Shown piece by piece: positions 17,944-26,555 of a stretch of DNA of 64,000 nucleotides (positions are counted from its first letter, which is position 1; every line of letters begins with the position of its first letter). Under the pieces are notes generated by a model. It searched no databases. It saw only the letters and a list, made by a program, of their open reading frames with translations, and had not been told where the DNA came from. The position numbers were made by a program, and so were the translations under genes. The DNA comes from an uncultured Nioella sp. GTDB lineage: Bacteria > Pseudomonadota > Alphaproteobacteria > Rhodobacterales > Rhodobacteraceae. Where the stretch lies: positions 248,001-312,000 of the forward strand of contig CANLZL010000003.1 of NCBI GenBank assembly GCA_947495575.1. The letters are read 5' to 3'.

Positions 17944-18357
17944 CTAGCGCACAACAAAGACAGAAATCTTGGCATGGTTGGCAAGGTATCCGGCATTTGA
18001 GGAAAAGATGTATTCGCGAAACCCGGGCACATGGGAGGCCATGATCACAAGGTCATAGTCGCCCGCGTCGATTTCGTCCTGAATACGATTGTCTAACTCA
18101 GCTGCCGGATCGTGGCTGAACCGCGACGCAGTTCCCATTTCGATGCCGAATTGATGGCTCACGCGATGGCCGAAATCGACAAGGTCGTTGATGTAATCCT
18201 CGGTGCTGCGCGATGGTGTTTGATACGAAAACCCGGTGATGTTCAACAGGGTGATCTCTGCCCCTTCGGCCTTGGCAATCAGGGCGGCCGTTTGCAGCGC
18301 CTTCATCTGATCCTCTTGATGGGTCAGATCGACGGGAACAAGGATTTTGCGATACAT
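17944..18357 (-). CDS. Universal stress protein (UspA family)
   Basis: A 137-residue UspA domain. It opens MYRKILVPVDLTHQEDQ and ends with VIMASHVPGFREYIFSSNAGYLANHAKISVFVVR, in which the usual ATP-binding GxxGxxxxGS is altered (no canonical Gly-rich loop). The protein is therefore more likely of the non-ATP-binding UspA group. Its role in stress survival is not defined. Divergent from leuC. Confidence 0.88.
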   Translation of the reverse strand: MYRKILVPVDLTHQEDQMKALQTAALIAKAEGAEITLLNITGFSYQTPSRSTEDYINDLVDFGHRVSHQFGIEMGTASRFSHDPAAELDNRIQDEIDAGDYDLVIMASHVPGFREYIFSSNAGYLANHAKISVFVVR

Positions 18358-18476
18358 GGTGTCGTCCTCCTGTTTTCTACAACTCCAATTATCGCAGGTT
18401 CACAATTCCGCGCCATGACACCGATCAAACCTGCCGAACCTTGCGGCCAAGGGGATTCAGCGCTATGGCAACGGCC

Positions 18477-18566
18477 ATGAAACGGATATTCGATATGGAT
18501 GACCGCGCCCGCCTGCCTTGGCGGTTCCACGGGCTTTGCGCCTCGGGCTTGATCGCCGGGCTATAA
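18477..18566 (+). CDS. Candidate 29-codon leader peptide upstream of leuC
   Basis: ATG 18477 opens [20 protein letters not shown] and the frame ends in TAA at 18564-18566, inside the hairpin at 18558-18571. Four of the 17 codons from 18513 to 18563 are leucine (CTG, CTT, TTG, CTA). A short leucine-containing frame whose stop sits in a terminator-like stem fits a transcription-attenuation leader. The leucine codons are not consecutive and no strong SD is evident, so this is only a candidate. Confidence 0.35.
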   Translation: MKRIFDMDDRARLPWRFHGLCASGLIAGL

Positions 18567-18577
18567 GCCCTTTTTCT
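18558..18577 (+). terminator. Possible attenuator hairpin before leuC
   Basis: GGGCT-ATA-AGCCC is followed by TTTTTCT. An alternative upstream GGGCTT at 18545-18550 can pair with AAGCCC at 18566-18571 instead. The structure stands 45 nt before the leuC ATG and overlaps the candidate leader peptide. Confidence 0.45.
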
Positions 18578-18622
18578 GCTCGATCCCTTACCCCATCCAT
18601 ATTCTACCCAAGCGAGAGACCT

Positions 18623-20029
18623 ATGACCGGCAAGACGCTTTACGACAAAATCTGGGATGCCCATGTGGCGCATGAAGCCGATGATGGCACCTGCCTGCTG
18701 TATATCGACCGTCACCTGGTTCACGAAGTAACCAGCCCGCAGGCGTTTGAAGGCCTGCGCATGACCGGCCGCACGGTACGCGCACCTGAAAAAACCATCG
18801 CTGTTCCGGACCACAATGTTCCAACTACCCCAGGCCGCGACAACCCCGACCAAATGCCGGAAGACAGCCGCATTCAGGTCGCCGCACTTGATACCAATGC
18901 CAAGGAATTTGGCATCCACTATTACCCGGTCTCAGACGTGCGCCAGGGCATCGTGCATATCGTCGGTCCCGAACAGGGCTGGACCCTGCCCGGCATGACC
19001 GTGGTCTGCGGCGATAGCCACACCGCCACACATGGCGCTTTCGGCGCACTGGCCCACGGAATCGGCACTTCTGAGGTTGAGCATGTTCTGGCGACCCAGA
19101 CGCTGATCCAGAAAAAATCGAAAAACATGAAGGTTGAGATCACCGGCAAGCTGAAGCCCGGTGTGACCGCCAAAGACATCACTCTTGCCGTGATTGGCAA
19201 AACCGGGACCGCTGGCGGCACAGGTTTTGTGATCGAATATTGCGGTGAGGCCATTCGCGACCTTTCGATGGAAGGCCGCATGACCGTCTGCAACATGGCC
19301 ATCGAAGGCGGCGCCCGGGCTGGCCTGATTGCTCCGGATGAGAAGACCTATGAATATGTCAAAGGTCGCCCGCACGCCCCCAAGGGCGCGCAGTTCGAGG
19401 CGGCGCTTGAATGGTGGAAAACGCTCTATTCCGATGATGATGCGCATTGGGATGAGGTGATCACACTGAAGGGCGAAGAGATCGAACCGGTCGTGACCTG
19501 GGGCACGAGCCCTGAGGACGTGCTGCCAATTTCGGCGGCGGTTCCAGCACCGGAAAGCTTTGAGGGCGGCAAAGTCGACGCGGCTGCGCGATCCATTGAA
19601 TATATGGGTCTGAAAGCGGGCCAGAAACTGACAGATGTCGAGATCGACACGGTCTTTATCGGCTCCTGCACCAATGGCCGGATCGAGGATCTGCGCGCTG
19701 CCGCCGAGATCCTGAAAGGCAAGAAGATCAAGGATGGCATCCGCGCGATGGTTGTGCCGGGATCGGGTCTTGTGCGTGCCCAAGCCGAAGAAGAAGGCCT
19801 GGCAGATATCTTCAAAGAGGCCGGGTTTGAGTGGCGCCTTGCGGGATGTTCTATGTGTCTGGCGATGAACCCTGACCAGTTGGCCCCGGGCGAGCGCTGT
19901 GCCGCGACATCGAACCGGAATTTCGAAGGCCGTCAGGGCCGTGGGGGCCGAACCCACCTGATGAGCCCCGGAATGGCGGCAGCGGCTGCCATCACCGGCA
20001 AGCTAACCGATGTGCGCGATCTGATGTAA
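18623..20029 (+). CDS. leuC: 3-isopropylmalate dehydratase, large subunit
   Basis: A 468-residue aconitase-superfamily protein of normal LeuC length. The [4Fe-4S] cysteines are Cys349 (GSCTNGR) and Cys409 and Cys412 (GCSMC). The substrate loop [19 protein letters not shown] is present near 130. With LeuD it isomerises 2-isopropylmalate to 3-isopropylmalate in leucine synthesis. The start ATG 18623 ([11 protein letters not shown]) is preceded by AGCGAGAG. leuD lies 7.5 kb downstream, separated by accessory genes. Confidence 0.96.
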   Translation: MTGKTLYDKIWDAHVAHEADDGTCLLYIDRHLVHEVTSPQAFEGLRMTGRTVRAPEKTIAVPDHNVPTTPGRDNPDQMPEDSRIQVAALDTNAKEFGIHYYPVSDVRQGIVHIVGPEQGWTLPGMTVVCGDSHTATHGAFGALAHGIGTSEVEHVLATQTLIQKKSKNMKVEITGKLKPGVTAKDITLAVIGKTGTAGGTGFVIEYCGEAIRDLSMEGRMTVCNMAIEGGARAGLIAPDEKTYEYVKGRPHAPKGAQFEAALEWWKTLYSDDDAHWDEVITLKGEEIEPVVTWGTSPEDVLPISAAVPAPESFEGGKVDAAARSIEYMGLKAGQKLTDVEIDTVFIGSCTNGRIEDLRAAAEILKGKKIKDGIRAMVVPGSGLVRAQAEEEGLADIFKEAGFEWRLAGCSMCLAMNPDQLAPGERCAATSNRNFEGRQGRGGRTHLMSPGMAAAAAITGKLTDVRDLM

Positions 20030-20052
20030 GCCTCATCATGCGAGACGACAGA

Positions 20053-20081
20053 AACGCCGCCCCTTTGGGCGGCGTTTTTTT
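20053..20081 (+). terminator. Rho-independent terminator of leuC
   Basis: A perfect 10-bp stem (AACGCCGCCC / GGGCGGCGTT) with CTTT loop, then seven T. It ends the leuC transcript 24 nt after the stop, so leuC is not cotranscribed with leuD. Confidence 0.92.
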
Positions 20082-20177
20082 GTCCAAAGGTCAAGTTTGC
20101 GGACAAAACTGCCATCTGTCTTGCGTGAGATTTTTGGCCGACCTAGGGTAGGCTGAATTCTGGTTAAGGAATACATT

Positions 20178-20807
20178 ATGTTGCAGGTTGATGAAGAAAT
20201 CTCAGATATTAGCAGACTTAGAGAACTTCTCCCTGAGTTCAAAGGTTCCAATACCGACTTGAAGGTAACTGATAAGATTAATCCCGTCGCGAAGAGATTT
20301 ATCGCTTTAGCTCCTTTCGTTGTCGTTGCGACCAAAGCGTCGGAAGGACTGATTGATATCTCGCCGAAGGGAGACCCGGCTGGCTTCGTCGAAGTCTATG
20401 ACGAGAAGACCCTGATAATACCCGACAGGTTGGGCAATCATCGGGTGGATGGATTTGTGAACATCTTAACGGATGCAAACGTTGGCCTGATTTTCATCGT
20501 ACCCGGGCATGGCGATACTCTACGTGTCTCTGGGAAAGCCCGAATTGTGAAAGATCAGAATATTAGCAAGCGTTTAGCTGTGAATGGAAAGGAACCGTTG
20601 CTTGCTCTTGTTGTGAATGTGGAAGAAGTCTTCATGCACTGTTCGAAGTCATTCATTCGTTCTCGGCTTTGGCATCCTGACAAATGGCAGCCACGAAGAA
20701 CAGCGCCTACACTCGCAGAATGGGTTGTCGGTACGGTTGACCGTGAACAAGGCGTCGACGAAGTTCAAACCATCCACACTGACGACGAAGAGAAACGGCT
20801 TTACTAA
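20178..20807 (+). CDS. Pyridoxamine 5'-phosphate oxidase-family flavin-binding protein
   Basis: A 209-residue split-barrel protein of the PNPOx-like group (MSMEG_1061 type). It has FIALAPFVVVATKASEGLID at about 41-60, SPKGDPAGFVEVYDEKTL, DRLGNHRVDGFVNIL at about 87-101 and GLIFIVPGHGDTLRVSGKA at about 107-125, the flavin and dimer contacts of the family. ATG 20178 follows AAGGA. Its base composition is visibly A+T-richer than leuC, and it sits between leuC and a decayed leuC 3' end, both signs of acquisition. The substrate is unknown. Confidence 0.82.
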   Translation: MLQVDEEISDISRLRELLPEFKGSNTDLKVTDKINPVAKRFIALAPFVVVATKASEGLIDISPKGDPAGFVEVYDEKTLIIPDRLGNHRVDGFVNILTDANVGLIFIVPGHGDTLRVSGKARIVKDQNISKRLAVNGKEPLLALVVNVEEVFMHCSKSFIRSRLWHPDKWQPRRTAPTLAEWVVGTVDREQGVDEVQTIHTDDEEKRLY

Positions 20808-20910
20808 TTGCTGGGGCGATTTTTGGCGCAGCGCGGACGTCGGCTGTAGTGCGGCGCGTGGTAACTTCGGGCTCATAGCGGACCTTTTAGGGCTATACTC
20901 CAATTCGTAG

Positions 20911-20991
20911 AGCACACATTTGATGAGCCTAGGCATGCCAGCCGCCGTAGCCTTGGCCGGCAAGCTGACAGATGTGCGCGACCTGATGTAA
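20911..20991 (+). pseudogene. leuC': Decayed second copy of the leuC 3' end
   Basis: Read in frame from 20911 this gives STHLMSLGM...[10 protein letters not shown]-stop. The real leuC ends RTHLMSPGM...[10 protein letters not shown]. From Leu to the stop, 18 of 23 residues agree, and the last ten ([10 protein letters not shown]) are identical. A TAG precedes it at 20908 and no leuC sequence is seen further upstream. A terminator similar to that of leuC follows at 21021-21051. It is a remnant of another leuC allele or a duplication. Confidence 0.85.
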
Positions 20992-21020
20992 ACTCTGTAC
21001 GAAAAATTTAACGATTATTG

Positions 21021-21051
21021 CGCCGCCCCTGTCATCGGGGGCGGTGTTTTT
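21021..21051 (+). terminator. Terminator following the leuC remnant
   Basis: CGCCGCCCC / GGGGCGGTG form a 9-bp stem (one G-U pair) followed by TTTTT. Its sequence resembles the genuine leuC terminator at 20053-20081, supporting a common origin of the two leuC ends. Confidence 0.85.
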
Positions 21052-21140
21052 CTTGGAAATGCCGCCAGCACGCTTGCGCCCATGCACGGGCATTCGGGCA
21101 AAACAGCAAATTGTGCTATGCTGCGGCAGGAGGTTTTGAG

Positions 21141-21551
21141 ATGAGTCACATTTGGAATTTCTTGATCGCTACACTGGTCCTGGCAGCCCTGCCCATTGCG
21201 GTAATGGGTCAGGACAATGCCGATCCTTCAAACGCCGCCCTTCCCGATTGCCCGGCCCGATATCGTATCCTGAACGAGCCGGTCGGCGATCCGTTCGACT
21301 GCATGTGCACACCCGAAATCGCCCGGACGATGGGCACGGTGAAACTCTATGGCAGCGGCCCTTACGACTCGGTCAGTAATGTCTGTCTTGCAGCCATTCA
21401 TGCCGGAGTGACCGGCCAGGATGGTGGGCCAATTCGCTTAGTGCCCCGACCACCACAATCAAGCTTCGAAGGAAGCATAGAAAACGGAATCGCCAGTGAA
21501 CCATGGGGCTCCAGCCTGTTCAACACTTACGATGTTGTGCCGGTGGACTAG
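21141..21551 (+). CDS. Secreted LCCL-domain protein
   Basis: 136 residues. A signal peptide (MSHIWNFLIATLVLAALPIAVMG) is followed by one LCCL domain: CPARYRI, then GTVKLYGSGPYDSVSNVCLAAIHAG, GGPIRLVPRP, and the closing NGIASEPWGSSLFNTYDV. The Cys pair and the SxVCxAAIHAG core are the hallmarks of LCCL (named for Limulus factor C, Coch-5b2 and Lgl1). The domain is best known from eukaryotic extracellular proteins but also occurs in proteobacteria. AGGAGG precedes ATG 21141. Function unknown, probably periplasmic. Confidence 0.85.
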   Translation: MSHIWNFLIATLVLAALPIAVMGQDNADPSNAALPDCPARYRILNEPVGDPFDCMCTPEIARTMGTVKLYGSGPYDSVSNVCLAAIHAGVTGQDGGPIRLVPRPPQSSFEGSIENGIASEPWGSSLFNTYDVVPVD

Positions 21552-21643
21552 CAATTGGACCGAACGGTAAAATAGCGCAATATGCCGGTTATTTGGCTAG
21601 GTGATCCGGCCACGGAACGGCCCAATGATAGGAGCAGGTGCCT

Positions 21644-22300
21644 ATGAACGTTTTCGGTCAAATACTTTGGCTTCTGTCGGCCGTTTTCGGCGTCAGTCCA
21701 GCAGAGGCCCAGACAGTTCAACGCGAATGCAGACCGCAAGTGGTTCAAACAGACTCTGTGCTGCTCCGCATCATTCAGTTTCCGTCGGTTTACAATGCCC
21801 GCCACGAAGAGGTGGCCTGTTGTGACGCCGATGGCGGCAATGCGTTTGTCGCCGGGCAAGTCTACGTGCAGATCCAGCACGACCGCACCGCTGGCGATCC
21901 GCCGATCTCGTGCAGTGGTGGCGCGCCAATCCTTGTGGCGCAAGATATCGCGGGTCCAGCGGAACGCGGCGACGCACCTTCAAGCTGGCCGTTCATTCGG
22001 CGGTCCACGTTTTTTCAGGCAATTAGAAACGTGACACCGGGTTGGAATGGACAGGGGTTTGTCGGCGTTCAACGTAGCCAAATTATCGAATATGCCTGCG
22101 CGGAAACTGACAGCCGCACCCTTACCGTTGCCCTGATCGACTGCCCCTGCGGCGTCAGCCCCTCCGGCCATTGCAACCCGCGCCCCAGCCTGAACTCCGC
22201 GCAACCACCTTCGCCCATTGTGCCCGGCGGTGCAGGTCAGGCGGGTAACCCCGGCAACCAGCTTTTGGTGCCGCAAACGCCGGTTGCGCCCAGTCGGTAG
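21644..22300 (+). CDS. Cys-rich secreted protein of unknown function
   Basis: 218 residues with a signal peptide (MNVFGQILWLLSAVFGVSPAEAQ) and eight cysteines in the mature part, including CC near residue 54 and CPC in the C-terminal third, suggesting disulfides. A Pro/Gly-rich tail follows. I recognise no domain. It lies 92 nt after the LCCL gene in the same orientation, and both are small exported Cys proteins, so they may be functionally linked. Confidence 0.65.
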   Translation: MNVFGQILWLLSAVFGVSPAEAQTVQRECRPQVVQTDSVLLRIIQFPSVYNARHEEVACCDADGGNAFVAGQVYVQIQHDRTAGDPPISCSGGAPILVAQDIAGPAERGDAPSSWPFIRRSTFFQAIRNVTPGWNGQGFVGVQRSQIIEYACAETDSRTLTVALIDCPCGVSPSGHCNPRPSLNSAQPPSPIVPGGAGQAGNPGNQLLVPQTPVAPSR

Positions 22301-22460
22301 TCATTATTTCTTTCCTGATTGGAGGTCGATTGGAATTAACAATTTTGGCCCTTTGACCGCTTGCTGCTAGGGTCCGGTAAGTTTCAATCAAGATGGTCGA
22401 CAGTACCGGGACGCTGCCGATACGATCGCGATCAGGTTTTCATTCGGCAAGGGCTTTTGC

Positions 22461-22976
22461 ATGGGCTACAAAGTTTCGTCGGTCACAGATGTGCCGGACC
22501 GCAAGGCCCTGCAGGATATGTTGTTGGAATATTACGCGATCATGCTGCAGAAATTTGCGGCGGCTGGCGGCCTTCCGAACTACAGCCCTGACGACCTGTT
22601 CGCGTCATTCTGGCCTAGCCTGCATATGTTCTTGCCGCCAACAGAGCGCTTAATATTGGTGCATGACGATCAGGGCCGGCTTATCGGTTGCGGAACACTG
22701 CAACAGGCCCGTCCGGATGCAGGTGAGCTTAAACGGCTATATGTCCGCAAAGAGGCCGCCGGGCATGGGCTGGGCCGCAAGATCATTGACCTAAGAATTG
22801 CTGCCGCACGCGAAATGGGGTGGCGAACGCTGCTGGTCAATACGCCGATTGGCAATCGCGAGATGCTGCGCCTCTACGAAAGCATAGGGTTCAGATATAT
22901 AGATCGATACCCAGAATGCTCTGATCCCAGTGAGGTGGCCGAATTCTTCGTCTATATGCAGTTGGATCTTTTCTAA
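22461..22976 (+). CDS. GNAT-family N-acetyltransferase
   Basis: 171 residues with a standard GNAT fold: LILVHDDQGRLIGCGTL at about 65-81, the acetyl-CoA loop ELKRLYVRKEAAGHGLGRKI at about 89-108 (R-x-x-x-G-x-G), and LRLYESIGFR near 138-147. The substrate is not predictable. Its last 4 bp overlap the convergent MFS gene. Confidence 0.87.
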   Translation: MGYKVSSVTDVPDRKALQDMLLEYYAIMLQKFAAAGGLPNYSPDDLFASFWPSLHMFLPPTERLILVHDDQGRLIGCGTLQQARPDAGELKRLYVRKEAAGHGLGRKIIDLRIAAAREMGWRTLLVNTPIGNREMLRLYESIGFRYIDRYPECSDPSEVAEFFVYMQLDLF

Positions 22977-24178
22977 GGCTGCGCCAACGACCGCCGCCGT
23001 ATCGCCATATAGATCGTTCCCATGATGGCCAGGTTTACGGCCCCGGCCAGCATCGCATTTGCGTAGCTCCAGAAATATTCGCCGGTCAGATCAAAAAAGG
23101 CCCCGCCCTGCCACCCGCCAAGTGCGTGGCCAAACCAGCCAAAGGCCAGCACGATACCAGTGGCCGACGCGCGGCGGGTGGCAGGTGTGAGGGCGCGAAC
23201 AGTGACCAGAACTCCGGTCATGACGCCCCCATAGCCAAAACCATAAAGCGGTGCGAATAGCCAGAACCCTTGCATCGACTCGATAAAGACAAAGCCAAGG
23301 ATCAGAACAGTCTGCCACAGGGTCGCCGCCATCCACGAACGCACTGGGCCGATAATATCGGCCAGCTTGCCAAAAAAGACCCGCCCCCCAATGGCAAAGA
23401 TCAGCATGATCAATAGCGGACCACCGGCCTCAGCACCAACATTGCAGACGCCTTGAATGAGCGGCACCAAATGCATCAGGGGAACGGCCATACCGGTGCA
23501 ACAGCCCAATACGGCAATCGACAATGCAGGCAGAACAATGCGTGATGGCAATGCCGGTGCCGCCTCTGCCGCGGCGCCCGTAGTTTTCTGGGCGGGCGGT
23601 TGCAGCATCAATAACGAAAGCGGGATAAGCGTTGCGGCGGCGAAGGCGCCCAGAATTGTCATGGCGTTTTGCCAGCCTAATCCTTGGATCAGGTGCCCAG
23701 CTACAAAAGGAACCATACCTTGGCCCAGCCCCTGACCCGCCGAGGCAATGCCGATGGCCAAACCGGCCCCCTTTTGAAACCACCCCCCGACCAGCGCGAT
23801 GACAGGTGCAAAAAGCGCACCCCCGCCAATCGCACCCGCAATGAAGAAAATGGTATAGAACTGCCAAAGGGCGGTCGCGCTTGCCGCAACAATCAGACTG
23901 GTCGCCAGAACCACTGCACCGGTCAGGCATATCGTGCGTGTGGGAATGCGGTCGGCCAAGAACCCCATGCCGATCCCACCCAAGGCGATCCCGACCAGAC
24001 CAACTGAATTAATTGCCGCTACATCCGCACGGTCCCATCCAAAATGGGCCTCTAGCGGAACCAGGAAAGCAGACAGACCATTGACCAAGGTCCCCATGGC
24101 GATGCCCAGCAAAAGGGCCGCGGAAAAAGCGATGATCCAGCGAAAGCCGGGTTCAGGCTGTACGGCAGTGTCGTTCAT
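22973..24178 (-). CDS. Major facilitator superfamily transporter
   Basis: A 401-residue 12-segment MFS protein. The signature loop between segments 2 and 3 reads GMGFLADRIPTRTICLTG (about 75-92), and the central cytosolic loop at about 195-215 is Ala/Pro-rich. It resembles the YbfB/OFA-type and monocarboxylate-type MFS carriers. The substrate is unknown. It is divergent from a TetR gene with a palindrome between them, suggesting regulation by that repressor. Confidence 0.87.
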   Translation of the reverse strand: MNDTAVQPEPGFRWIIAFSAALLLGIAMGTLVNGLSAFLVPLEAHFGWDRADVAAINSVGLVGIALGGIGMGFLADRIPTRTICLTGAVVLATSLIVAASATALWQFYTIFFIAGAIGGGALFAPVIALVGGWFQKGAGLAIGIASAGQGLGQGMVPFVAGHLIQGLGWQNAMTILGAFAAATLIPLSLLMLQPPAQKTTGAAAEAAPALPSRIVLPALSIAVLGCCTGMAVPLMHLVPLIQGVCNVGAEAGGPLLIMLIFAIGGRVFFGKLADIIGPVRSWMAATLWQTVLILGFVFIESMQGFWLFAPLYGFGYGGVMTGVLVTVRALTPATRRASATGIVLAFGWFGHALGGWQGGAFFDLTGEYFWSYANAMLAGAVNLAIMGTIYMAIRRRSLAQP

Positions 24179-24264
24179 CTTTGGCTCCCTTGTTTTGGGT
24201 ATATCATAGGTGAAAATCCGAACTTGCGCGATGTTGGTGTACGGGAGGGGCAGATTGATGTCAC

Positions 24265-24276
24265 CTCACTGGTGAG
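24265..24276. promoter_or_regulatory. Candidate TetR operator
   Basis: CTCAC-TG-GTGAG, two perfect 5-bp arms, lies 13 bp before the tetR start and 86 bp before the divergent MFS start. Position and symmetry fit an autoregulatory TetR site. Confidence 0.4.
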
Positions 24277-24289
24277 TATACTTGTGACC

Positions 24290-24865
24290 ATGGCTAACCC
24301 GAAACCCAGCACCAAAGACAAGATCCTGCGCGCCGCGTACAAGCTGTTTTACCGCGAAGGGTTTTCCCGCGTCAGCGTGGATGCGATTGCTGATCAAGCA
24401 GACGTGACAAAGCGCACAGTTTATTATCATTTCACCAGCAAGGACGAGGTGGTGGCCGAAGTTCTGCGCAGTCAGGACGCCTACTTGCTGCGGCAGTTTC
24501 AGGATTGGGCGGGGGCTGAAGGTATTCCCGCCGATAAGATGCTAGCCAACCTTTTTGCCAAATTGCGTACATGGACAGAAGCGCCACGATGGCTGGGATC
24601 GGGCTTTACCCGCATCACCACCGAATTGGCTGACATGCCGGGGCACCCTGCCCGAATAGCAGCAAGCGCCCATAAGGCAAGAGTTGAGAGCTGGTTGGCT
24701 GATGCACTGTGGCGCAAAGAAGTGGCAGAGCCGCAGGCCGTCGCTCGTCAGATCATGACCCTGATCGAAGGCGCTATAAGCCTGACATTGATCCACGGCG
24801 ACGCGGGCTACATTTCAAGTGCGGGCGATGCAGCGCAGGCGTTGATCAAAGTGCAGAAATCCTAA
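24290..24865 (+). CDS. TetR-family transcriptional regulator
   Basis: 191 residues. The N-terminal helix-turn-helix region is typical (KILRAAYKLFYREGFSRVSV then VTKRTVYYHFTSKDEV at about 40-55). The C-terminal part is an effector-binding helical domain. ATG 24290 (MANPKPSTKDK) is preferred over an earlier in-frame start that would place 22 residues before the HTH. It probably controls the divergent MFS gene and itself. Confidence 0.9.
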   Translation: MANPKPSTKDKILRAAYKLFYREGFSRVSVDAIADQADVTKRTVYYHFTSKDEVVAEVLRSQDAYLLRQFQDWAGAEGIPADKMLANLFAKLRTWTEAPRWLGSGFTRITTELADMPGHPARIAASAHKARVESWLADALWRKEVAEPQAVARQIMTLIEGAISLTLIHGDAGYISSAGDAAQALIKVQKS

Positions 24866-25399
24866 CTACGCAGCCATGTCATTCTGGGCGCGGGCCAGCG
24901 CCTCGGCCTGAGACGTGTTCAGCCCGGAGGGCGCCGTCGCGGAAGTCACAAGGATTTGCAGATCATCCGCTGCACTCTGCCCCGCCATTTCCCGTGCATG
25001 TAGCGCCAGACGCAAAGGCCCGTCACTCTGCCTGGCCACCTCTTGAATGACCCATTGCGAGAGGATGACCATGCTTTCTGCCTGATCTTCACCGGTTCGA
25101 AATTGCGCCATCACGGCATCGCGCAAAGCGGCCTGCAATCGCGGGCCGGGGATGCCGCCCGAATCCAACACCAATGCGGCCAGCGCCGTTAGCGCCATAT
25201 GGGGATGAATGATCGCACGCACTGGGTCGCTGTTCTGTTCGATCAGCCCCGCCATCGTTGTGCCGCGCGCATGCATCTCGCGCCCCAGGTCAACGATCAT
25301 CCCGATCTTGCCGCGCGCATCACGGATTTTGCGATGGGCTATGTATCCGACCAACCCGGCCGAGATTAGGACAGTGATGACTGGAAACAGCAGATCCAC
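24866..25399 (-). CDS. Membrane-anchored protein of unknown function
   Basis: 177 residues with one N-terminal membrane segment (LLFPVITVLISAGLVGYIAH) followed by an alpha-helical, probably cytosolic region rich in Ala, Leu and Arg. I recognise no family. It directly abuts the tetR stop (convergent, no gap) and is 9 bp downstream of the hupE-like gene on the same strand, with which it is probably cotranscribed. Confidence 0.6.
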   Translation of the reverse strand: MDLLFPVITVLISAGLVGYIAHRKIRDARGKIGMIVDLGREMHARGTTMAGLIEQNSDPVRAIIHPHMALTALAALVLDSGGIPGPRLQAALRDAVMAQFRTGEDQAESMVILSQWVIQEVARQSDGPLRLALHAREMAGQSAADDLQILVTSATAPSGLNTSQAEALARAQNDMAA

Positions 25400-25408
25400 C
25401 GCACTCTC

Positions 25409-26542
25409 CTAGAAGAACACTCGTTCGATGCTCCAATAAAGGCCGACCGCTGCAATCGCGACCGAGGCCGGAACCGCGATATAGGGGCGATACCAATCCT
25501 TTTTCCCGAACCAGAGTCCAACGATAAGGAAGGCGGCGAGGATGACGGCAAGCTGGCCAAATTCTACGCCCACATTGAATCCCAAAAGCGCGGCCACAAA
25601 ATGGCTGGCGGTGATGCCGAAATCACCAAGGACGCTGGCAAAGCCCAACCCGTGCAGCAGGCCAAACCCAAAGACGAGGGCGGTGCGGTATCTGAGATTC
25701 CCGAAACCAAGCACGTTTTCAACCCCAACATAGACTATGGAAAGCGCGATCAGTGGTTCGACCATAGAGGCCGGGATGGTAACGATCCCAAGTGAGGCCA
25801 GGGCAAGAGTAATCGTGTGGGCAATGGTAAAGGCTGTGACCTGGCTGATGATCGGACGGATGCGCAACGAGAAGAAGAACAGGCCGAGGACAAAGAGGAT
25901 ATGATCAAGGCCAAGCGGGATAATGTGTTCAAATCCGACTAGAATGTAGCGCCAGAACACCGCTCCTGCGGATTCCGTCGCGATCCCGTCCCGTGGAAGG
26001 GGTTGGGACAGCTCTCCATCAGTCAGGAAGGCGGTATAAGCATCCTCGCCGCCGCCGACCTGCCGGACAACCAACGGGCCAAAACTGGTGTGCCAGCCAA
26101 ATTGCACCGGCGCTGCCCCTTCGGGCAATGCGGCACTAAGGGTCAGGATGGAATTACGGGCAAGGTCGATATTGCCAACATCCGGAATCTGCACGCCATC
26201 CAAAGTCACAGCCAGCGTTTCGTCATCAACAACGAACTGGAACTGCGCGGACAAGGCGGGCCAGGCCGCCTCTAACGCGGATTCCAGTGCACCCGGAGCC
26301 ATCGCGCGAAATTGCTCATACGCCTCTTCTTCGGGCGAACCTGCGGTTTCATTGTTTAGACCCAGGTCGATCCCGGCAAGAATGGATTCAACCGACATTT
26401 CAATATCAACGGTGGCAATGTCTGCCCCCACTTCGATATCAGCAATGCCCGGATCGATCTCGTGCGCCCGGGCATCGGGAAGCGAAATTCCGAAAAGAAA
26501 AATTGACAGGAGGGCCGTGCGCACCAAGGTTCTAAATAACAT
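25409..26542 (-). CDS. HupE/UreJ-family membrane protein
   Basis: 377 residues with a signal-peptide-like start ending ARAHE, a periplasmic beta-rich region (about 28-185), then a C-terminal HupE/UreJ_2 membrane domain. This includes FEHIIPLGLDHILFVLGLFF and FTIAHTITLALASLG, with the conserved membrane histidines, and GLLHGLGFAS. Family members are linked to nickel or cobalt uptake, while many in marine bacteria are of unknown metal. The start codon at 26542 is 14 bp from that of the divergent DUF4198 gene, and no good SD precedes it. Confidence 0.82.
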   Translation of the reverse strand: MLFRTLVRTALLSIFLFGISLPDARAHEIDPGIADIEVGADIATVDIEMSVESILAGIDLGLNNETAGSPEEEAYEQFRAMAPGALESALEAAWPALSAQFQFVVDDETLAVTLDGVQIPDVGNIDLARNSILTLSAALPEGAAPVQFGWHTSFGPLVVRQVGGGEDAYTAFLTDGELSQPLPRDGIATESAGAVFWRYILVGFEHIIPLGLDHILFVLGLFFFSLRIRPIISQVTAFTIAHTITLALASLGIVTIPASMVEPLIALSIVYVGVENVLGFGNLRYRTALVFGFGLLHGLGFASVLGDFGITASHFVAALLGFNVGVEFGQLAVILAAFLIVGLWFGKKDWYRPYIAVPASVAIAAVGLYWSIERVFF

Positions 26543-26555
26543 GAGAGGTTTCTTT

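Noticed and set aside
18518-18622. N-terminal extension of leuC by 35 residues
   Set aside because: The extension is not part of LeuC and the downstream ATG at 18623 has an SD-like AGCGAGAG and gives the normal N-terminus.
20911-20991. Second leuC copy as a functional gene
   Set aside because: Only the last 25 or so codons are present, a stop precedes them and there is no start or upstream domain.
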